Origin: Xenorhabdus ehlersii | Lineage (GTDB): Bacteria; Pseudomonadota; Gammaproteobacteria; Enterobacterales; Enterobacteriaceae | DNA: 64,000 nt | Assembly (NCBI RefSeq): GCF_003610465.1 | Contig: NZ_RAQI01000005.1 | Span: forward strand, 1-64,000 | Direction of reading: 5' to 3' | In this document: one piece after another, positions 55,409 through 64,000 of the stretch | Position numbering within the stretch: the first letter of the stretch is position 1 | Layout of the letters: each line of letters starts with the position of its first letter | Notes under the pieces: generated by a model | The model's database searches: none | The model's input: only the letters and a program-made list of their open reading frames with translations | Told to the model about the DNA's origin: nothing | Made by a program: the position numbers and the translations under genes

Positions 55409-56119
55409 TTATCCCATTGATACGAAAGGTAATTTGTCACTTATAACCATCCCGTTTTCTGTCATGCTGGCCTTATAACAGATTACTTCGACCCCTGATT
55501 GGCATGCTTGTTCCAAAAGAACAGCATAATCATGGTCAATATGTTTTGCTGCTGCAACCTGACTGATGCCAGAATGTAAAACAGCAAATAATAAAACAGC
55601 ACGCTGGCCTTGTTGTGCTATCAATGATAGCTCACGTAAATGTTTTTGCCCTCGAATTGTGACAGCGTCAGGAAAATATCCATAATTTTCCTGTAACAAT
55701 GTGACTGATTTGACTTCAATATAGCAGTTAACCTTTTGTTTTGATTGTAACAATAAATCTATACGACTTTTCTCTTTTCCATAGCTAATTTCACGACTCA
55801 TGTGCTCATATCCAGATAATTCTGAAATGGTATTTTTTTCAATAGCTTGATAGGCCAGGTCATTGGCTCTGAGGGTGTTGACACAAATCCAGTGACCATC
55901 TTGGGTTTGCGTTAGTTCCCAGCTATTGGGGTACTTGCGTTTGGGATTATCGGATGTGGAATACCACACGGTATCCCCTGGCGTGGCACATCCTGTCATG
56001 GCACCCGTATTGGCACAGTGTATAGTGAGTATTTCACCTTCTGGCGTTAGGACATCCGCAAGAAAGCGTTTATAGCGGCGGATTAAGGTAGCAGGTTTTA
56101 GGGGCGGTGAAAATTCCAT
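55409..56119 (-). CDS. sfsA: Sugar fermentation stimulation protein SfsA
   Basis: A 236-aa protein of the SfsA family (E. coli 234 aa). It has an N-terminal OB-like part ([28 protein letters not shown]) and a C-terminal nuclease-like fold ([37 protein letters not shown]). It was described as affecting maltose metabolism; a nucleic-acid role is suspected. It lies upstream of dksA and is divergent from hrpB. Confidence 0.94.
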   Translation of the reverse strand: MEFSPPLKPATLIRRYKRFLADVLTPEGEILTIHCANTGAMTGCATPGDTVWYSTSDNPKRKYPNSWELTQTQDGHWICVNTLRANDLAYQAIEKNTISELSGYEHMSREISYGKEKSRIDLLLQSKQKVNCYIEVKSVTLLQENYGYFPDAVTIRGQKHLRELSLIAQQGQRAVLLFAVLHSGISQVAAAKHIDHDYAVLLEQACQSGVEVICYKASMTENGMVISDKLPFVSMG

Positions 56120-56210
56120 AAACTTTCCTTCATAACCGGTGGGCGAATGAAATCAAAGGCGCTAATGCTACAATGGCATCCATTGAAAGTTAATTCATTA
56201 TGGTGATCCT

Positions 56211-58694
56211 TTGTCATTGCCCATTTGTGACTTATTACCCATTTATAATGTCGTGGACTCCGTTATTGCTGCATTGCAAACATCGAAGCAAGTGTTATTA
56301 CATGCACCAACGGGAGCTGGAAAATCGACCGGATTGCCATTGGCAATTTTACAGCAGGCGCAGTTGTCGGGGCGCATTATTATGCTGGAACCACGGCGTA
56401 TTGCTGCACGTAGTGTGGCTGAGCGTCTTGCCGAACAACTCAATGAGCCTGTTGGTATGACTATAGGCTACCGGATGCGTTCGGAAACCAAAGTCAGTGC
56501 TGCAACACGGCTTGAGGTTGTGACCGAAGGGATTCTGACGCGTATGCTGCAACAAGATCCTGAATTGAGTGGTGTCTCTCTCGTCATTCTTGATGAATTT
56601 CATGAGCGTAGCTTACAGGCCGATCTTGCATTGGCACTGCTGCTGGATGTACAGGAAGGGTTGCGTGATGATTTGCGTATCCTGGTAATGTCGGCAACAT
56701 TGGATAACCAGCGCCTTTCTGCTTTATTACCCGATGCGCCGGTGATTGTGTCAGAAGGGCGCAGTTATCCGGTAACGAGGTCATATCATCCACTTCCTTC
56801 TCATCAATCTTTTGAACAATCAGTTGCATCGGCGGTATTGCGATTATTGCAGCAGGAGACGGGATCGTTGTTGCTGTTTCTGCCCGGTATCGGTGAAATT
56901 CAGCGGGTGTTGTCGCAATTGGAAGGCAAGATCAATGACGATACGTTATTGTGTCCATTATATGGTGCATTGTCGTTGGCAGAACAACGCAAGGCAATAA
57001 CGCCAGCGCCTGTCGGGATGCGTAAAATTGTGCTCGCCACCAATATTGCAGAAACCAGTTTGACGATTGAAGGTATCCGCCTAGTGGTAGACAGCGGACT
57101 GGAGCGATCTGGTCGATTTGAACCGAAGACTGGTCTAACGCGTTTGATTACTCAACGCATCAGCCAAGCATCTATGGTTCAGCGAGCAGGGCGGGCTGGG
57201 CGATTAGAGGCAGGTGTCTGTTGGCACTTATTTAGTCAGGATCAGGCAGAAAGAGCCAGAGAGCATAGCGAGCCGGAGATGTTACATTCAGATCTAAGTG
57301 GATTACTGCTCTCTTTATTGCAGTGGGGATGCCGTGATAGCACCCACCTTCATTGGCTGGACAATCCACCACAACCCGCATTGGCGGTTGCAGAATCCCT
57401 GTTGCTTCGTCTGGGAGCGTTGGACGACAACCAGCAACTGACTTCCCGTGGTTGGCAAATGGCAGAATTCGGCAGTGAACCGCGTTTGGCTGCAATACTG
57501 TGTTCAACTCAGGAGAGCGAAGGTAAAGAAGGCGAAGGCTGTGCAGCATTGATAACGGCAGCGAAATTGGTTGCCATTTTGGAAGAACCACCGCGTCGTG
57601 GACAGCCTGATCTTCTCTATTGGATGACGACGAATCAACGTCATTGGCAGCAACGAGCCAATCAGCTCGTCAGGAATTTTACAAATCATCTGATAAGCCA
57701 CCCTGAAAATCTCAGATTGGATCTTGTGCCTGAACTATTGGTGCAGGGTTTCCCAGACCGGATAGCCAAAAACCGCGATAATCTTGGGCGTTTTCAATTA
57801 GCTAATGGCTTAGGGGTAGCACTGGAACGTGAAGAGCCGCTTTCGGGAGAGGCCTGGTTGGTGATCCCTACGTTACAGCAGGGAAGCAGCCATCCTGATG
57901 CACGGATTTTGCTTGCCTGCCCGTTGGAGATTGAACAGACCATAAAGCGACACCCTCTTCTGTTTACTGAGTATACAACCGTAGAGTGGGATGATAGTAA
58001 AGGTTCGTTACGGGCGTGGAAGCGTTTGCAATGTGGGCGATTAATTGTCAAAGCCCAGCCATTGGCAAAACCTTCGGCATCAGAATTACAGGAAGCCTTG
58101 CTGAATTGGGTCAGGCAGGAAGGATTGTCGGCATTGAATTGGTCACAGGAAGCGTTACAGTTGCGTATTCGCCTGCAAAGGGCGACAGAATGGTTACCGG
58201 AGGTGGAGTGGCCTGCGGTTGATGACGAAGCGTTGTTGGACTCTCTTGAACAGTGGTTGCTTCCTGCCTTGGATGGTGTTGAGGACTTGAAAGGCTTGCG
58301 CCAGATTGAGCTGTCCTCCTGTTTGATGGGATTGCTTGATTGGCAACAACGGCAAATACTGGATAATGAATTGCCTACTAATTACACTGTGCCAACTGGG
58401 AGCAGGATCACTATCCAGTATTTCCATGATAAACCTCCTGCACTGGCAGTGAGAATGCAGGAAATGTACGGAGAGCAGCAAAATCCAGTATTGGCGAAAG
58501 GACGGGTTCCGGTTGTTATTGAGTTGTTATCTCCTGCCCATCGTCCATTACAGATCACGCAAGACCTCGCCGCGTTTTGGCAGGGAACTTATCGTGAGGT
58601 GCAAAAAGAGATGAAAGGGCGTTACCCCAAACATTTATGGCCTGATGATCCTGCCAACACGGCACCGACCAGGCGTGTGAAAAAACAGATGTAA
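56211..58694 (+). CDS. hrpB: ATP-dependent RNA helicase-like protein HrpB
   Basis: An 827-aa DEAH-box helicase. Motif I is PTGAGKST, motif II DEFHERS, motif III SATLDNQRL, and motif VI QRAGRAGR, followed by HA2 and a C-terminal HrpB domain (RYPKHLWPDDP). The role in the cell is not settled. The start is TTG 56211, with GGTGA upstream and the N-terminus SLPICDLLP matching E. coli SLPVAAVLP; no in-frame ATG is suitable. It is followed by mrcB, as in E. coli. Confidence 0.95.
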   Translation: MSLPICDLLPIYNVVDSVIAALQTSKQVLLHAPTGAGKSTGLPLAILQQAQLSGRIIMLEPRRIAARSVAERLAEQLNEPVGMTIGYRMRSETKVSAATRLEVVTEGILTRMLQQDPELSGVSLVILDEFHERSLQADLALALLLDVQEGLRDDLRILVMSATLDNQRLSALLPDAPVIVSEGRSYPVTRSYHPLPSHQSFEQSVASAVLRLLQQETGSLLLFLPGIGEIQRVLSQLEGKINDDTLLCPLYGALSLAEQRKAITPAPVGMRKIVLATNIAETSLTIEGIRLVVDSGLERSGRFEPKTGLTRLITQRISQASMVQRAGRAGRLEAGVCWHLFSQDQAERAREHSEPEMLHSDLSGLLLSLLQWGCRDSTHLHWLDNPPQPALAVAESLLLRLGALDDNQQLTSRGWQMAEFGSEPRLAAILCSTQESEGKEGEGCAALITAAKLVAILEEPPRRGQPDLLYWMTTNQRHWQQRANQLVRNFTNHLISHPENLRLDLVPELLVQGFPDRIAKNRDNLGRFQLANGLGVALEREEPLSGEAWLVIPTLQQGSSHPDARILLACPLEIEQTIKRHPLLFTEYTTVEWDDSKGSLRAWKRLQCGRLIVKAQPLAKPSASELQEALLNWVRQEGLSALNWSQEALQLRIRLQRATEWLPEVEWPAVDDEALLDSLEQWLLPALDGVEDLKGLRQIELSSCLMGLLDWQQRQILDNELPTNYTVPTGSRITIQYFHDKPPALAVRMQEMYGEQQNPVLAKGRVPVVIELLSPAHRPLQITQDLAAFWQGTYREVQKEMKGRYPKHLWPDDPANTAPTRRVKKQM

Positions 58695-58732
58695 TTGTTT
58701 CAGTTAATTAATAAACATTTGGAGAATTCGGT

Positions 58733-61204
58733 ATGTCTGATGATGATCGTCAGCCAATCGGACGCAAGGGTAAAAAATCTGAACTTCGTCGTGGACAAAC
58801 ATCTAACAAACGCGATCGGCGGGATGACTATGATAAAAATGATGATTTTAATGACGATGATGAGGATGAAGTCATGACTAAAAAAGGGAAGAACGCCCGT
58901 AGTCCTAAGTCCCGCCCACCTAAAAGAGGAGGGCATTGGTTTTTATGGTTGCTGCTAAAGATCTTTATTGTGCTAGCGGTACTCATTGTCATTTATGGCT
59001 TCTATCTGGATAACAAAATTCGCGAGCGTATTGACGGAAAAGTCTGGGATTTACCGGCCGCCGTGTACGGACGGATGGTCAATCTTGAACCCGGCATGAA
59101 TTACAGCAAAGACGAAATGATCCATCTGCTGGAAGGTATGCAATATCGAAGAGTGACAAAAATGACCCGAGCAGGTGAATTTGTAGTCAGGGGGAATAGC
59201 ATAGAGATGCTACGCCGCCCATTTGATTTCCCTGATGGTAAAGAAGAGCAAATTCAGGCACGATTAATTTTTGATAATAACCACCTTGCCAGCATTGAAA
59301 ACATGGAAAACCATCGCCAGTTTGGTTTTTTCCGCCTTGATCCAAAATTGATCACAATGATGCAATCGCCGAATGGTGAACAACGTCTGTTTGTCCCGCG
59401 TTCTGGCTTTCCTGATTTACTGGTTCAGACTTTACTGGAAACAGAAGATCGGCACTTTTATGAACATGATGGCGTCAGGCCGCTTTCCATCGCCCGTGCG
59501 TTTTTAGCTAACTTGACGGCAGGACGTACGGTTCAGGGGGGCAGTACCCTGACGCAGCAATTAGTGAGAAACTTGTTCCTTTCCAACGAACGTACCTTGA
59601 GTCGTAAAGCGAATGAAGCTTATATGGCGTTGCTGATGGACGCACGTTATAGCAAGGATCGCATTCTGGAATTGTATTTGAACGAAGTTTTTTTAGGACA
59701 AAGTGGTGATGAGCAGATCCATGGTTTCCCATTGGCGAGTTTGTACTATTTTGGGCGTCCGGTTGATGAACTGAGTTTGGATCAGCAGGCGTTGCTGGTG
59801 GGAATGGTCAAGGGAGCTTCGTGGTATAACCCATGGCGTAATCCTAAGTCCGCGTTGGAGCGGCGCAATATCGTTTTGAAAATCCTCCAAAACCGAAAAA
59901 TCATCGATCAAGAGCTGTATGATCTACTCAGTGCCCGTCCGTTAGGTGTAAAACCGAAAAGTGGGGTAATTACGCCACAGCCAGCCTTTATGCAATTGGT
60001 TCGTCAGGAATTGCAGGAAAAGATGGGCGATAAAGTCAATGATTTATCAGGAGTGAAGATATTTACGACCCTCGATCCTGTTTCGCAGGATGCGGCGGAA
60101 AAATCTATTGAAGAGGGCGTTTCTGCCCTGCGAAAAGCCCGCAAGATTGATGATTTAGAAGGGGCGATGGTCGTTGTTGATCGTTTCAGCGGTGAGGTTC
60201 GTGCCATGGTTGGCGGCTCCCAGCCACAATATGCCGGATTTAACCGAGCATTGAATGCCCGTCGTTTGATTGGTTCGCTTGCCAAACCAGCCACTTATCT
60301 GACCGCATTGAGTCAACCGGATCAATATCGCCTGAATACCTGGCTGGCAGATGAACCTATCTCTATCCCTCAGGCGGGCGGAAAGCCTTGGAAACCGAAG
60401 AACTTTAGCCGTACTTTCAGTGGGCGTGTCATGTTGATCGACGCGTTAGCACGTTCGATGAATGTGCCGACAGTGAATTTGGGGCTGGATGTTGGGTTAG
60501 ATCGCATTTCCAGTACCCTGATTGCACTGGGTATTCCTGCGAAAGAGATCCAACAGAACCCTTCTATGTTGTTGGGAGCGATTAACCTAACGCCAATGGA
60601 AATGGCACAAGAATTCCAGACTATTGCCAGTGGTGGTAATCGGGCGAAACTTTCTGCGTTACGCTCTATCATTGCTGAAGATGGTACGGTGATTTACCAG
60701 AGCTATCCACAGGCAGAGCGTGTTGTGCCGCCACAGGCCGCTTATCTGACGCTATACGGTATGCAGCAGGTGGTAGAGAGAGGTACAGGGCGCTCACTGA
60801 CAGGAAAATATGGCAAATATCACCTGGCAGGCAAGACTGGAACAACCAATGATCTTCGTGACAGTTGGTTTACAGGCATTGATGGTAAAGAAGTCGCGAT
60901 TGTTTGGACTGGACGTGATAACAATGGCCCGACGAATTTAACCGGAGCAACGGGGGCACTGACGATTTACCGTCGTTATCTGGAAAATGAAACGCCACTG
61001 GAACTGAATAACCGTCCACCGGAAGGGATTGTGGATATGTCAGTCAATGAAGATGGTAGTTTCAACTGTGAAGGAAGCGGTATCAGAGTATTACCGGTTT
61101 GGACTGATGATTCGCAGAAGCTGTGCCAGCAATCAGTACAGCAGCCTATAGAGAAGAATGAAGAAGAAGCGCCTGGCTGGCTACGTGAGATGTTTGGTCA
61201 GTGA
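58733..61204 (+). CDS. mrcB: Penicillin-binding protein 1B MrcB
   Basis: An 823-aa bifunctional peptidoglycan synthase. A charged cytoplasmic tail with a D-rich run (about 30-47) precedes one membrane segment (69-90), the UB2H domain (about 100-195), a glycosyltransferase domain with catalytic E238 ([13 protein letters not shown]) and a transpeptidase domain with S515 (GSLAKP) and KTGTTN. The UB2H domain is where LpoB binds in E. coli. Length is near the E. coli 844 aa. Confidence 0.97.
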   Translation: MSDDDRQPIGRKGKKSELRRGQTSNKRDRRDDYDKNDDFNDDDEDEVMTKKGKNARSPKSRPPKRGGHWFLWLLLKIFIVLAVLIVIYGFYLDNKIRERIDGKVWDLPAAVYGRMVNLEPGMNYSKDEMIHLLEGMQYRRVTKMTRAGEFVVRGNSIEMLRRPFDFPDGKEEQIQARLIFDNNHLASIENMENHRQFGFFRLDPKLITMMQSPNGEQRLFVPRSGFPDLLVQTLLETEDRHFYEHDGVRPLSIARAFLANLTAGRTVQGGSTLTQQLVRNLFLSNERTLSRKANEAYMALLMDARYSKDRILELYLNEVFLGQSGDEQIHGFPLASLYYFGRPVDELSLDQQALLVGMVKGASWYNPWRNPKSALERRNIVLKILQNRKIIDQELYDLLSARPLGVKPKSGVITPQPAFMQLVRQELQEKMGDKVNDLSGVKIFTTLDPVSQDAAEKSIEEGVSALRKARKIDDLEGAMVVVDRFSGEVRAMVGGSQPQYAGFNRALNARRLIGSLAKPATYLTALSQPDQYRLNTWLADEPISIPQAGGKPWKPKNFSRTFSGRVMLIDALARSMNVPTVNLGLDVGLDRISSTLIALGIPAKEIQQNPSMLLGAINLTPMEMAQEFQTIASGGNRAKLSALRSIIAEDGTVIYQSYPQAERVVPPQAAYLTLYGMQQVVERGTGRSLTGKYGKYHLAGKTGTTNDLRDSWFTGIDGKEVAIVWTGRDNNGPTNLTGATGALTIYRRYLENETPLELNNRPPEGIVDMSVNEDGSFNCEGSGIRVLPVWTDDSQKLCQQSVQQPIEKNEEEAPGWLREMFGQ

Positions 61205-61230
61205 TAATTTTTTGACAAATAATAAAATAT

Positions 61231-61260
61231 AGCTCCCGACTCGAAAATGAGTAGGGAGCT
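61231..61260 (+). terminator. Hairpin after mrcB
   Basis: A 7-bp stem AGCTCCC/GGGAGCT extended by an inner CTC/GAG pair. A weak T stretch follows, so termination is likely but not strong. Confidence 0.55.
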
Positions 61261-61317
61261 TAATTAAATGTATTATCGTTGGAAAACGAAACATCTTGAA
61301 TCAGTGGGCATAACACT

Positions 61318-62058
61318 TTGAATATCCTTATCTTATCCTTACTCTTTATTACTGCGGCATTATTGCATGGTATCAGCGGGATCGGTTTTCCGATAGCCAG
61401 TACAACAGCGTTAAGTCTATTTATGCCATTAAAAGAGGCTGTGGTATTAGCCTTATGGCCGACTTTATTGGTGAATATCTTAAGCGTTATTTCAGGTGGA
61501 AAGATTGGTAAGGTATTCCATAAATATGGCTTATTGGCACTTTTTTCATTAATTGGCAGTTTTATCGGAGCGAAACTTTTATTCTTAATTAATCCGGCCT
61601 ACTTGCAATTATTATTGAGTGGTGTCATTGCATTTTATATTGTCAGCAGTACTCGTAGCCGTCATTTCCATTTGCCGGACAATCCAATTATTTTGTCGCT
61701 GTTTGGTTTAGCCGCTGGGATTATTGGTGGGGCAACCAATGCGATGTCACCTATCCTGATTATGTGTTTATTGGCAATGAGCAGTGATCGCCATGAAATT
61801 GCACGGGCAGCCAATTTATGCTTTTTACTTGGCAAGATCAGTCAATTAGTGGTGTTACGCCAGGAAGCGTTCGAATTGTTTTCTTCAACCTATTTATGGC
61901 CGATACTCATATTAACGGTTTTATCTCTGCTTTCTCTCTTTATTGGTACACGCCTAAGATCGCGTATCAGTCAACATCATTTTCGCTGGTTAATGCTAAT
62001 ATTACTTGGCGTGTTGGCGGTGATGTCAGCTATTCAGGCGATACGGGCTTTGGTGTGA
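61318..62058 (+). CDS. TSUP-family (TauE/SafE) sulfite exporter-like membrane protein
   Basis: A 246-aa inner-membrane protein with about eight hydrophobic segments and the two-fold repeat of the TauE/SafE family (GISGIGFPIASTTALSLFMP; GLAAGIIGGATNAMSPIL). Members export sulfite, sulfoacetate or other anions; the substrate here is unknown. A sulfite role would fit the cys genes in this window but they are far away. The only plausible start is TTG 61318. Confidence 0.85.
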   Translation: MNILILSLLFITAALLHGISGIGFPIASTTALSLFMPLKEAVVLALWPTLLVNILSVISGGKIGKVFHKYGLLALFSLIGSFIGAKLLFLINPAYLQLLLSGVIAFYIVSSTRSRHFHLPDNPIILSLFGLAAGIIGGATNAMSPILIMCLLAMSSDRHEIARAANLCFLLGKISQLVVLRQEAFELFSSTYLWPILILTVLSLLSLFIGTRLRSRISQHHFRWLMLILLGVLAVMSAIQAIRALV

Positions 62059-62090
62059 AGACGTCACTGATAAGGCGAATAGTGACGTCT
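62059..62090. terminator. Inverted repeat between the TSUP gene and hemL
   Basis: A perfect 10-bp stem AGACGTCACT/AGTGACGTCT with a 12-nt loop, directly after the TSUP stop and 24 nt beyond the hemL stop. No T run follows, so termination is inferred from its position between convergent genes. Confidence 0.6.
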
Positions 62091-62113
62091 GGGATTTGGG
62101 AAAGCAAAATATT

Positions 62114-63397
62114 TTATTGCAGTTTTGCAAAACAACGTGCTGCCGCATCAACAGTACGTTGGATATCTTCCTCTGAATGGGCGATGGACATAAAACCCGC
62201 TTCAAATGCAGAAGGAGCCAGATAGATGCCTTCATCCAGCATCAAGTGGAAGAACTGCTTGAAACGTTCTACATCGCACCTCATGACATCCTGATAACAG
62301 GTAACGCTTTCCGCATTGGTAAAGAAGATACCGAACATGCCGCCAACGTGGTTCACAACCAAGGGGATACCGGTTGCTGATGCCGCATTTTTTAAACCAT
62401 CCGCCAGTTTGTCAGTCAGTTCGCTCAAGCGCTGATGAACACCAACCTGGGCAACTTCTTTCAGGCAAGCAAGGCCAGCCGCCATCGCAATTGGGTTGCC
62501 CGAAAGAGTTCCGGCCTGATAAACAGGGCCAGTTGGTGCCAGTTTTTCCATAATTTCCAGACGGCCACCAAAAGCACCTACAGGCATACCGCCACCGATG
62601 ATTTTGCCAAGAGATGTCAAATCTGGTTTAACATCGTAATATTCTTGTGCACCACCTAGTGCGACACGAAAACCTGTCATCACTTCGTCAATAATGAGCA
62701 GTGCACCAAATTCATCACACAATTTACGCAGACCCGGCAGGAATTCTGGTAACGGTGGAATGCAGTTCATATTACCTGCGACGGGTTCGACGATAATACA
62801 GGCGATTTCTTCTGGATATTTTTCGAAGGCTTCACGGACAGAATTCAGGTCATTGTAAACACAAGTCAGGGTGTGTTTAGCGAAATCAGTGGGTACGCCT
62901 GGAGAGTTTGGCTGACCGATAGTCAGGGCACCCGATCCGGCTTTTACCAGCAAGCAATCGGCATGGCCGTGGTAGCAACCTTCGAATTTAATGATTTTGT
63001 CACGGTGGGTATAACCACGAGCCAGACGAATGGCGCTCATGGTGGCTTCTGTACCTGAATTCACCATACGAACCATATCCATGGAAGGCACCAGTTCAGT
63101 GACCAGTTTTGCCATTTCCACTTCGGCGGCGGTTGGTGCGCCAAAACTCAAACCACGTTCCGCGGCCTCAATGACGGCGTTGCGGATAGCCGGGTGGTTA
63201 TGTCCAAGAACCATTGGCCCCCATGAACCGACATAATCGATATAGGCATTGCCATCAACATCATAAAGATAAGCACCATTAGCACGTTGAATAAAAACAG
63301 GTGTCCCACCAACACCGTTAAAAGCACGTACGGGTGAATTGACTCCACCAGGGATCACATGTTTTGCCTGAGAGTAAAGCGTTTCGGACTGGCTCAT
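62114..63397 (-). CDS. hemL: Glutamate-1-semialdehyde 2,1-aminomutase HemL
   Basis: A 427-aa PLP enzyme that makes 5-aminolevulinate for heme and siroheme. Motifs: [36 protein letters not shown], and [17 protein letters not shown] with the PLP-binding Lys. ATG 63397 (MSQSETLYS) matches the family start; the frame is open 14 codons further without homology. It is divergent from erpA; in E. coli clcA lies between them, but not here. Confidence 0.97.
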   Translation of the reverse strand: MSQSETLYSQAKHVIPGGVNSPVRAFNGVGGTPVFIQRANGAYLYDVDGNAYIDYVGSWGPMVLGHNHPAIRNAVIEAAERGLSFGAPTAAEVEMAKLVTELVPSMDMVRMVNSGTEATMSAIRLARGYTHRDKIIKFEGCYHGHADCLLVKAGSGALTIGQPNSPGVPTDFAKHTLTCVYNDLNSVREAFEKYPEEIACIIVEPVAGNMNCIPPLPEFLPGLRKLCDEFGALLIIDEVMTGFRVALGGAQEYYDVKPDLTSLGKIIGGGMPVGAFGGRLEIMEKLAPTGPVYQAGTLSGNPIAMAAGLACLKEVAQVGVHQRLSELTDKLADGLKNAASATGIPLVVNHVGGMFGIFFTNAESVTCYQDVMRCDVERFKQFFHLMLDEGIYLAPSAFEAGFMSIAHSEEDIQRTVDAAARCFAKLQ

Positions 63398-63618
63398 TAA
63401 TAAAAGCTCCTGAAAAATAGCGGGATATGGGAATTCCATTCTAAATTACCCCGATAGGGAAGCCAAATCATCATATCCTCTCATCATTTGGATTATTGCA
63501 TTCACGTGACAAAACTTGAACGAATCAGTCAGGTATTGGATAATCTCGGCTAACTGATCAGAAAGCATAAAATAACTTTCCGAGAATTTTTACCGGAGAA
63601 CCGGACTGGAGTAAAAGT

Positions 63619-63963
63619 ATGAGCGATGATGCTGCATTGCCTTTGCAGTTTACTGATGCCGCAGCCAATAAAGTCAAAATACTGGTTGCTGATGAAGATA
63701 ACCCGAATTTGCGCCTGCGGGTTTACATTACCGGTGGTGGTTGTAGCGGCTTCCAGTATGGTTTCACTTTCGATGACCAAATTAACGAAGGTGATATGAC
63801 GATTCAGAAACAAGGGGTTGAATTGGTTGTTGACCCCATGAGCCTGCAATACCTGATAGGCGCTTGTGTGGATTATACAGAAGGGTTGGAAGGCTCCCGT
63901 TTTATTGTTGCCAATCCGAATGCAAAAACCACTTGTGGTTGTGGCTCTTCTTTCAGTGTCTAA
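63619..63963 (+). CDS. erpA: Iron-sulfur cluster insertion protein ErpA
   Basis: A 114-aa A-type carrier that delivers Fe-S clusters to apoproteins such as IspG and IspH of the isoprenoid pathway. Cluster ligands C42 ([10 protein letters not shown]), C106 and C108 (TCGCGSSF) are in place. Length equals E. coli. The start has GGAGT upstream. The upstream 221 bp would carry its promoter; I did not identify an IscR site with confidence. Confidence 0.97.
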   Translation: MSDDAALPLQFTDAAANKVKILVADEDNPNLRLRVYITGGGCSGFQYGFTFDDQINEGDMTIQKQGVELVVDPMSLQYLIGACVDYTEGLEGSRFIVANPNAKTTCGCGSSFSV

Positions 63964-64000
63964 TTGGAAAATTCACTATTGCAATAAATGGCCTCTTATT

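Overview
The window looks like chromosomal DNA of an enteric gammaproteobacterium of the Morganellaceae, most like Xenorhabdus or Photorhabdus. The basis is protein resemblance recalled from memory (CysJIH, RpoS, SpeED, MutS and others are near-orthologues of Escherichia coli proteins in familiar local order), low-to-moderate GC with very AT-rich intergenic regions, an IS630-type element, and accessory remnants (truncated Hcp, fimbrial-type recombinase) common in those genera. The genus is inference.

Layout. 1-3034: 3' part of an rRNA operon (23S, 5S, tRNA-Asp, terminator). 3166-4267: an IS630-family element whose transposase is split by a -1 shift. 4.5-8.1 kb: yafD, a ProY-type permease behind a possible glycine-riboswitch-like leader, and queE/queD. 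8.4-17.3 kb: assimilatory sulfate reduction (cysJIH, then cysG-cysDNC). 17.5-27.5 kb: ftsB-ispD-ispF-truD-surE-pcm-nlpD-rpoS, then convergent mutS-miaE. 27.8-33.5 kb: a remnant of methionine aminopeptidase, a phosphoethanolamine-transferase-like protein, and btsT-yjiX-yjiA. 33.5-36.1 kb: a gene-poor, AT-rich accessory stretch with an orphan FimB/FimE-type recombinase and a truncated hcp. 36.1-44.2 kb: a YhjV-like transporter, a MATE exporter, a decayed afuB fragment beside an intact uhpABC set, and an amber-interrupted small ORF. 44.2-64 kb: conserved core: speED, yacC, hpt, can, yadGH, panBC, folK-pcnB-gluQ-dksA, sfsA, hrpB, mrcB, a TSUP exporter, hemL and erpA.

Functional links. The cys genes together take sulfate via APS and PAPS to sulfite and sulfide, and CysG supplies the siroheme needed by CysI. 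QueE and QueD make queuosine precursors, tRNA-Asp (GUC) is a queuosine tRNA, and GluQ glutamylates queuosine in tRNA-Asp, so three parts of that pathway lie in one window. SpeD and SpeE make spermidine. PanB and PanC make pantothenate, but panD is not beside them.

The points most worth a second look are: pcnB, whose reading frame extends back to an ATT start with a good ribosome binding site, as in E. coli; the sensor-regulator set uhpABC left next to a wrecked afuB transporter gene; the Map C-terminal relic after mutS; the truncated hcp; the orphan invertase; a MITE-like 140-bp element after rpoS; and several one-base homopolymer insertions in the 23S gene. I found no convincing wholly new multi-gene system. 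The unexplained pieces are small fragments at 35.7 and 44.0 kb.
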